Below, piece after piece: positions 14,268 to 17,531 of a DNA stretch of 17,531 nucleotides; position 1 is the stretch's first letter; every line of letters begins with the position of its first letter. A program made the position numbers and the translations under genes. A model generated the notes under the pieces. The model had not been told where the DNA came from, did not search any database, and worked only from the letters and a program-made list of their open reading frames with translations. This DNA is from an uncultured Massilia sp. (GTDB lineage: Bacteria > Pseudomonadota > Gammaproteobacteria > Burkholderiales > Burkholderiaceae), in NCBI GenBank assembly GCA_946886065.1, contig CAMPHU010000086.1, positions 1-17,531 on the forward strand, in the 5' to 3' direction.

Positions 14268-14619
14268 GAATATGAACACACTCCTTGAATCCGGCCATCC
14301 GGGCCTGGCGGAAGCGCCGCCGGCGGAAGCCGTCGACCAGCTGGCGGACCTGTTCCACCTGCTGGGCGACCCGACCCGCCTGCGCATCGTGCTGGCCTGC
14401 CTGGCCCAGCCGACCGCGGTGGGCGACATCGCCGGCCTGCTCGCGCTGTCCAGCTCCCTGGTCAGCCACCACCTGCGCCTGCTGCGCGCCGCCCGCATCG
14501 TCAAGGCCGAGCGCCAGGGCAAGCAGGTGTTCTACTCCGCCGCCGACGCCCACATCAGCGGCCTGCTCACCAACATGTTCGAGCACATCGCCGAACCTGC
14601 CAACGGAATCGATCCATGA
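14263..14619 (+). CDS. ArsR/SmtB family metal-responsive repressor
   Basis: A 118-residue winged-helix repressor predicted to release DNA when it binds zinc or a similar metal. The fold runs from LADLFHLLGDPTRLRIVLACL (28-47) through the recognition helix SSSLVSHHLRLLRAARIV to the wing (KAERQGKQVFYSA). The C-terminal helix has D95-x-H97 and H108-x2-E111, the alpha-5 ligand set known from SmtB (D104, H106, H117, E120). The alpha-3 cysteine motif of arsenic and cadmium sensors (CxC) is absent. Zinc, or cobalt, is therefore more likely than arsenite. Start choice is open: the ATG at 14263 lies inside the operator, and the ATG at 14272 gives MNTLLESGHP. Neither has a clear ribosome site, and the leader may be very short. 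Its TGA overlaps the ATG of the exporter, so the two are coupled. Confidence 0.9.
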   Translation: MLNMNTLLESGHPGLAEAPPAEAVDQLADLFHLLGDPTRLRIVLACLAQPTAVGDIAGLLALSSSLVSHHLRLLRAARIVKAERQGKQVFYSAADAHISGLLTNMFEHIAEPANGIDP

Positions 14620-15602
14620 AGCACGACCACAGCCACGACCATGACCATGAGCACGATCGTCACCATGGCCATGATCACCACGGACATCACCATGGACTCG
14701 GCCACCATCACCACCACATGCCCGATCCCGACGGCAACGGCCGCGCCTTCGCGCTGGCGATCGGCGTCAACACGCTGTTCGTGGCGATCGAATTCATCTA
14801 TGGCTTCATCGCCCACTCGACGGCGCTGATGGCCGACGCCGGCCACAACCTGTCCGACGTGCTGGGCCTGCTGCTGGCCTGGGGCGCGGCGGTGCTCACC
14901 CGGAGCAAGCCGCACGGCCGCTACACCTACGGCTTGCGCGGCTCGACCATCCTGGCGGCGCTGGCCAATGCCGTGCTGCTGCTGGTGGCCTGCGGCGCGA
15001 TCGCCTGGGAAGCGGTGCAGCGTTTCGCCGAGCCGGCGCCGGTGGCCGGTTCGACGGTCTCGATCATCGCTGCCATCGGGGTGGCGATCAACGGCTTCTC
15101 GGCCTGGCTGTTCATGAAGGGCGCGAAGGACGACCTGAACGTGCGCGGCGCCTACCTGCACATGGCGGCCGATGCCGCGCTGTCGCTGGGCGTGGTGGTG
15201 TCGGGGCTGGTGATCATGTCGACCGGCTGGACCTGGATCGACCCGGCGGTGAGCCTGGTGATCGTGGTCGTGATCGTGGCCGGCACCTGGTCGCTGCTGC
15301 GCGAGTCGGTGCAGCTGTCGATGGCGGCGGTGCCGGCGTCGGTGGATGCGGTCAAGGTGAAAGGCTTCCTGGCCAGGTGGCCGGGGGTGAGCGAGGTGCA
15401 CGACCTGCACATCTGGGCCATGAGCACCACCGAGACCGCGCTCACGGCGCATGTGGTGATGCCGGGCGGGTATCCGGGGGATGCGGTGCTCGACGATATC
15501 GTCCAGCATCTACGGGAGGATTTCGGGATTCACCACTGCACCTTGCAGGTGGAGGAAGGGACCACGCATCATCATTGTGCGTTGAGGGTGCATGCGCATT
15601 GA
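14616..15602 (+). CDS. Cation diffusion facilitator, Zn/Cd/Co exporter (CzcD/ZitB-like)
   Basis: A 328-residue inner-membrane proton-coupled exporter of divalent metal ions. The N-terminal 34 residues contain 19 histidines, with many Asp, a likely cytoplasmic metal-capturing tail. Six membrane helices follow (about 43-65, 75-95, 112-132, 148-168, 185-205, 215-232). The transport site is H77-x3-D81 (AGHNLSD) in helix 2 and H182-x3-D186 (HMAADAALS) in helix 5, the two-His two-Asp set of Zn/Cd-type CDF proteins. A cytoplasmic C-terminal domain (about 245-328) ends in a His-rich tail (THHHCALRVHAH). The ATG overlaps the stop of the repressor (ATGA), placing the exporter under its control. The metal is inferred from the motifs; cobalt or nickel cannot be excluded. 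Confidence 0.93.
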   Translation: MKHDHSHDHDHEHDRHHGHDHHGHHHGLGHHHHHMPDPDGNGRAFALAIGVNTLFVAIEFIYGFIAHSTALMADAGHNLSDVLGLLLAWGAAVLTRSKPHGRYTYGLRGSTILAALANAVLLLVACGAIAWEAVQRFAEPAPVAGSTVSIIAAIGVAINGFSAWLFMKGAKDDLNVRGAYLHMAADAALSLGVVVSGLVIMSTGWTWIDPAVSLVIVVVIVAGTWSLLRESVQLSMAAVPASVDAVKVKGFLARWPGVSEVHDLHIWAMSTTETALTAHVVMPGGYPGDAVLDDIVQHLREDFGIHHCTLQVEEGTTHHHCALRVHAH

Positions 15603-15619
15603 TGCTGTGGTGGTGTACG

Positions 15620-15659
15620 GCGAACTTGGGTCCCCGCCTTCGCGGGGACCCAAGTTCGC
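15620..15659. repeat. Palindromic intergenic element, copy 2 (18-bp perfect hairpin)
   Basis: Bases 15620-15637 pair perfectly with 15642-15659 around a CTTC loop. The core 15631-15648 is the reverse complement of the core at 99-116. The element lies between the 3' ends of the CDF gene and cysK, so like copy 1 it marks a convergent junction. It may terminate both transcripts, but no T-run follows on either side. Confidence 0.85.
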
Positions 15660-15675
15660 GTGAAAACCGCAGCGC

Positions 15676-16608
15676 TTACCCCGCCAGATTCGCGTACAAG
15701 GCCGTACTCAAATACCTCTCCCCGAATGAAGGGATAATGGTCACGATCAGCTTCCCCGCATTCTCCGGCCTGCGCGCCACCTGGATCGCCGCCCACAGCG
15801 CCGCGCCCGACGAAATCCCCACCAGCAGCCCCTCTTCCCTGGCCGCCGCGCGCGCCGTCTCGAAGGCGTCGTCGTTCTTCACCGTGATGACCTCGTCGTA
15901 GGCCTGGGTATTGAGCACCTGCGGCACGAAGCCCGCGCCGATGCCCTGGATCGGATGCGGTCCCTTGGTCCCCTTGGACAGCACGGGCGAGGCCTCCGGC
16001 TCCACCGCGATCGCCCGGAAGCCGGGCTTGCGCGCCTTGATCACCTCGCTCACGCCGGTGATCGTCCCGCCCGTCCCCACGCCCGCGACCAGGATGTCGA
16101 CCTTGCCGTCGGTATCGCGCCAGATCTCCTCGGCGGTGGTGCGGCGGTGCACCTCGGGGTTGGCGGGATTGTTGAACTGCTGCGGCATGAAGTTGCGCGG
16201 GTCGGCCGCCACCAGTTCCTCGGCGCGGCGGATCGCGCCCAGCATGCCTTCGCTGCCGGGAGTGAGCACCAGCTCGGCGCCGTAGGCGCGCAGCAGCATG
16301 CGGCGCTCGTTGCTCATGGTCTCGGGCATCACCAGCTTGCAGCGGTAGCCGCGCGCGGCGCACACCATCGCGAGCGCGATGCCGGTGTTGCCGCTGGTGG
16401 GTTCGACGATGGTGGTGTCGGGGCCGATCAGCCCCGCCGCCTCGGCCGCCTCGATCATGGCCAGGCCGATGCGGTCCTTGACGCTGTGCGCGGGATTATG
16501 GAACTCGAGCTTGCCGAGGATCTCGGCGCCGCTCCCGGCGCCCAGCTTGCGGATACGTACCAACGGGGTGTTGCCGATCAGCTCAGTGACATCGTTTGCG
16601 ATTCTCAT
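15676..16608 (-). CDS. cysK: Cysteine synthase (O-acetylserine sulfhydrylase)
   Basis: A 310-residue PLP enzyme that makes L-cysteine from O-acetylserine and sulfide in the cytoplasm. It is of normal length, with the PLP lysine K44 in [11 protein letters not shown], the substrate loop PTSGNTG (70-76), the phosphate-cradle GTGGT (178-182), the [11 protein letters not shown] loop (219-229) and SSGAALWAA near 266-274. The ending [10 protein letters not shown] with a short C-terminal tail is typical of CysK. CysM is the main alternative, and sequence alone does not fully separate the two. GGAGGG lies about 10 bases before the ATG. The gene follows the FKBP gene by 48 bases on the same strand, so both are probably on one transcript. 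Confidence 0.9.
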   Translation of the reverse strand: MRIANDVTELIGNTPLVRIRKLGAGSGAEILGKLEFHNPAHSVKDRIGLAMIEAAEAAGLIGPDTTIVEPTSGNTGIALAMVCAARGYRCKLVMPETMSNERRMLLRAYGAELVLTPGSEGMLGAIRRAEELVAADPRNFMPQQFNNPANPEVHRRTTAEEIWRDTDGKVDILVAGVGTGGTITGVSEVIKARKPGFRAIAVEPEASPVLSKGTKGPHPIQGIGAGFVPQVLNTQAYDEVITVKNDDAFETARAAAREEGLLVGISSGAALWAAIQVARRPENAGKLIVTIIPSFGERYLSTALYANLAG

Positions 16609-16641
16609 CCTGCCAGCCCTCCGGTTGTCGAGTTCAGTCGG

Positions 16642-16667
16642 ACTTACTTCACATACTTACTTCACAT
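16642..16667. repeat. 13-bp exact tandem duplication across the FKBP stop codon
   Basis: ACTTACTTCACAT at 16642-16654 is immediately repeated at 16655-16667. On the coding strand the upstream copy contains the last codons and the TAA of the FKBP gene, and the second copy lies just after the stop. The protein end is not changed by it. Confidence 0.9.
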
Positions 16668-17223
16668 CCATCAGTTCCACGTCGAAGATCAGGTCCGCAT
16701 CCGGCGGAATCACGCCGCCGCCCGCGCCGCGCTTGCCATAGGCCAGGGCGCTGGGAATGATCAGGGTGCGCTTGCCGCCCACCTTCATGCCGGCCACGCC
16801 CTGCTCCCAGCCCTTGATGACGCGGCCCGCGCCCAGCTGGAACTCGATCGGCGTACGGCCCGCATCGAGCGAGGAATCGAACTTGCGGCCGCGCTGCTTG
16901 GGCGCCAGCGGCTTGTGCAGCCAGCCGGTGTAGTTGACGGCGACGTTGCTGCCGAGCGTGGCTTCCTTGCCCTTGCCGACCACGCGGTCGATGATCTCGA
17001 CCTGGGGCGCGGGGGCGGCGGGAACGGCGGGCTCGGCCGGCTGGACAGGCTGCGCCTCGGTCGCCGGCGTGGGCGGCGTGGCAGGCGGGGATGCCGGCTG
17101 CTGCTGTTCCGGCGGCGGCTGGGTGGCCGGCTTGCCTGCCTCCTGCTGCTGCGGCGCGCTCTGCTGCGCGTGGACGCTGGCGGCGGCCAGCAGCATGGCG
17201 ATGAGGGCGGATCGACGAATCAT
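16657..17223 (-). CDS. Exported FKBP-type peptidyl-prolyl cis-trans isomerase
   Basis: A 188-residue prolyl isomerase expected in the periplasm. A signal peptide (MIRRSALIAMLLAAASVHAQ) is followed by a long Gln/Pro/Ala-rich low-complexity linker (about 21-73) and one FKBP domain (about 75-188). The domain has the pocket residues in VAVNYTGWL, RKFDSSLD, VIKGWEQGVAGMKVGGKR and YGKRGAGGGVIPPDADLIFDVEL. In-frame starts further upstream (ATG at 17235, TTG at 17238) are less likely because GGAAGAG sits just before the ATG at 17223 and the signal peptide begins there. The gene follows tcdA by 32 bases and precedes cysK by 48. The linker may tether the domain away from the membrane if the signal is not cleaved. 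Confidence 0.91.
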   Translation of the reverse strand: MIRRSALIAMLLAAASVHAQQSAPQQQEAGKPATQPPPEQQQPASPPATPPTPATEAQPVQPAEPAVPAAPAPQVEIIDRVVGKGKEATLGSNVAVNYTGWLHKPLAPKQRGRKFDSSLDAGRTPIEFQLGAGRVIKGWEQGVAGMKVGGKRTLIIPSALAYGKRGAGGGVIPPDADLIFDVELMDVK

Positions 17224-17255
17224 GGGCTCTTCCATCAAAAGGATTCAAACTGATC

Positions 17256-17531
17256 CTATGATAGCAAGGCCTCTCCGGGTTGCACAGTTTGCACGACAAC
17301 AGCTTCCGTCCCCGCTTGCGGCTGCGCATTCGCGGCGTCGGCCAGCTTGCGCAGCAGGTGGCCGGCGGCCACCATGCCGAAGGTGGCGGTGACCACCATG
17401 CTGGAGCCGAAGCCCGCGCAGTTCAGGCCGGTGACGCTGTTGGGGTCGATGGCGCAGGCGTCGCCCGCTTCCGGGTAGCGCAGCGGCTCCATCGAGAACA
17501 CGGCGTCGATGTGGTACTTGTTCTTCTCGCC
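17256..17531 (-). CDS. tcdA: tRNA threonylcarbamoyladenosine dehydratase, C-terminal part (5' end outside the window)
   Basis: The minus-strand frame is open from the window edge to a TAG at 17258-17256 and gives 91 residues. FSMEPLRYPEAGDACA, TGLNCAGFGSSMVVTATFG and MVAAGHLLRKLA match the end of TcdA/CsdL, an E1-like ATP-dependent enzyme that cyclises t6A37 to ct6A in tRNA. The catalytic and ATP-binding parts lie beyond the window. An internal GTG at 17501 could look like a start, but the frame and the family continue upstream of it. It is the first visible gene of a minus-strand series with the FKBP and cysK genes. Confidence 0.85.
   Translation of the reverse strand, partial: GEKNKYHIDAVFSMEPLRYPEAGDACAIDPNSVTGLNCAGFGSSMVVTATFGMVAAGHLLRKLADAANAQPQAGTEAVVVQTVQPGEALLS
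17258..17266 (-). promoter_or_regulatory. Candidate extended -10 promoter for the FKBP-cysK genes
   Basis: On the minus strand TGCTATCAT fits an extended -10 (TGnTATAAT, 5 of 6 in the hexamer). It overlaps the tcdA stop codon and lies 35 bases before the FKBP ATG. No good -35 is visible, which extended -10 promoters can lack. Confidence 0.35.

Noticed and set aside
17499..17501. GTG as the start of a complete 81-residue gene at the right end
   Set aside because: The frame stays open to the window edge and the sequence is the C-terminal part of TcdA, so this is an internal codon of a cut gene.

Overview
This is a high-GC window with the gene density and start signals of a Gram-negative chromosome. 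The protein families and a palindromic element built on TCCCCGCGAAGGCGGGGA point to a betaproteobacterium of the Burkholderiales, most likely Oxalobacteraceae such as Massilia. That assignment is inferred from family resemblance, not from a marker gene. I see no rRNA, tRNA, CRISPR array, insertion sequence or phage gene.

Layout. Bases 1-65 hold the last codons of a + strand gene. A minus-strand two-gene signalling operon follows: a membrane hybrid histidine kinase (2725-4755) translationally coupled to a REC-PAS-GGDEF-EAL-REC cyclic-di-GMP protein (143-2725). A 440-bp divergent intergenic region leads to + strand genes: pncC/cinA-type amidohydrolase (5196-5678), a secreted purple-acid-phosphatase-like metallophosphoesterase (5689-6621) and a large exported fused M16 peptidase (6783-9596). 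Next is a compact + strand operon of two adjacent paralogous GH1-like glycosidases (9750-10952 and 10965-12167, about 81 % identical) and a short-chain dehydrogenase (12170-12922). A SenA/EgtB-type non-haem iron enzyme lies on the minus strand (12959-14137). It is divergent from an ArsR/SmtB regulator (14263-14619) that overlaps a His-rich Zn/Cd-type CDF exporter (14616-15602). The right end is a minus-strand series: tcdA (cut by the window end), an exported FKBP-type prolyl isomerase and cysK.

How the parts work together. The kinase and the c-di-GMP protein look like a phosphorelay controlling c-di-GMP; the EAL domain keeps its catalytic residues, while the GGDEF domain lacks a key metal ligand. 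The ArsR-CDF pair is a self-contained metal-efflux switch: a perfect 10-bp inverted repeat overlaps the predicted -10 box and the start region, and the regulator has the D-x-H / H-x2-E metal site of SmtB. The two glycosidases plus the dehydrogenase form a carbohydrate operon of unknown substrate with no transporter beside it, and are the least understood part of the window. Both convergent gene junctions at the outer parts of the window (around 92-123 and 15620-15659) carry a copy of the same palindromic element.
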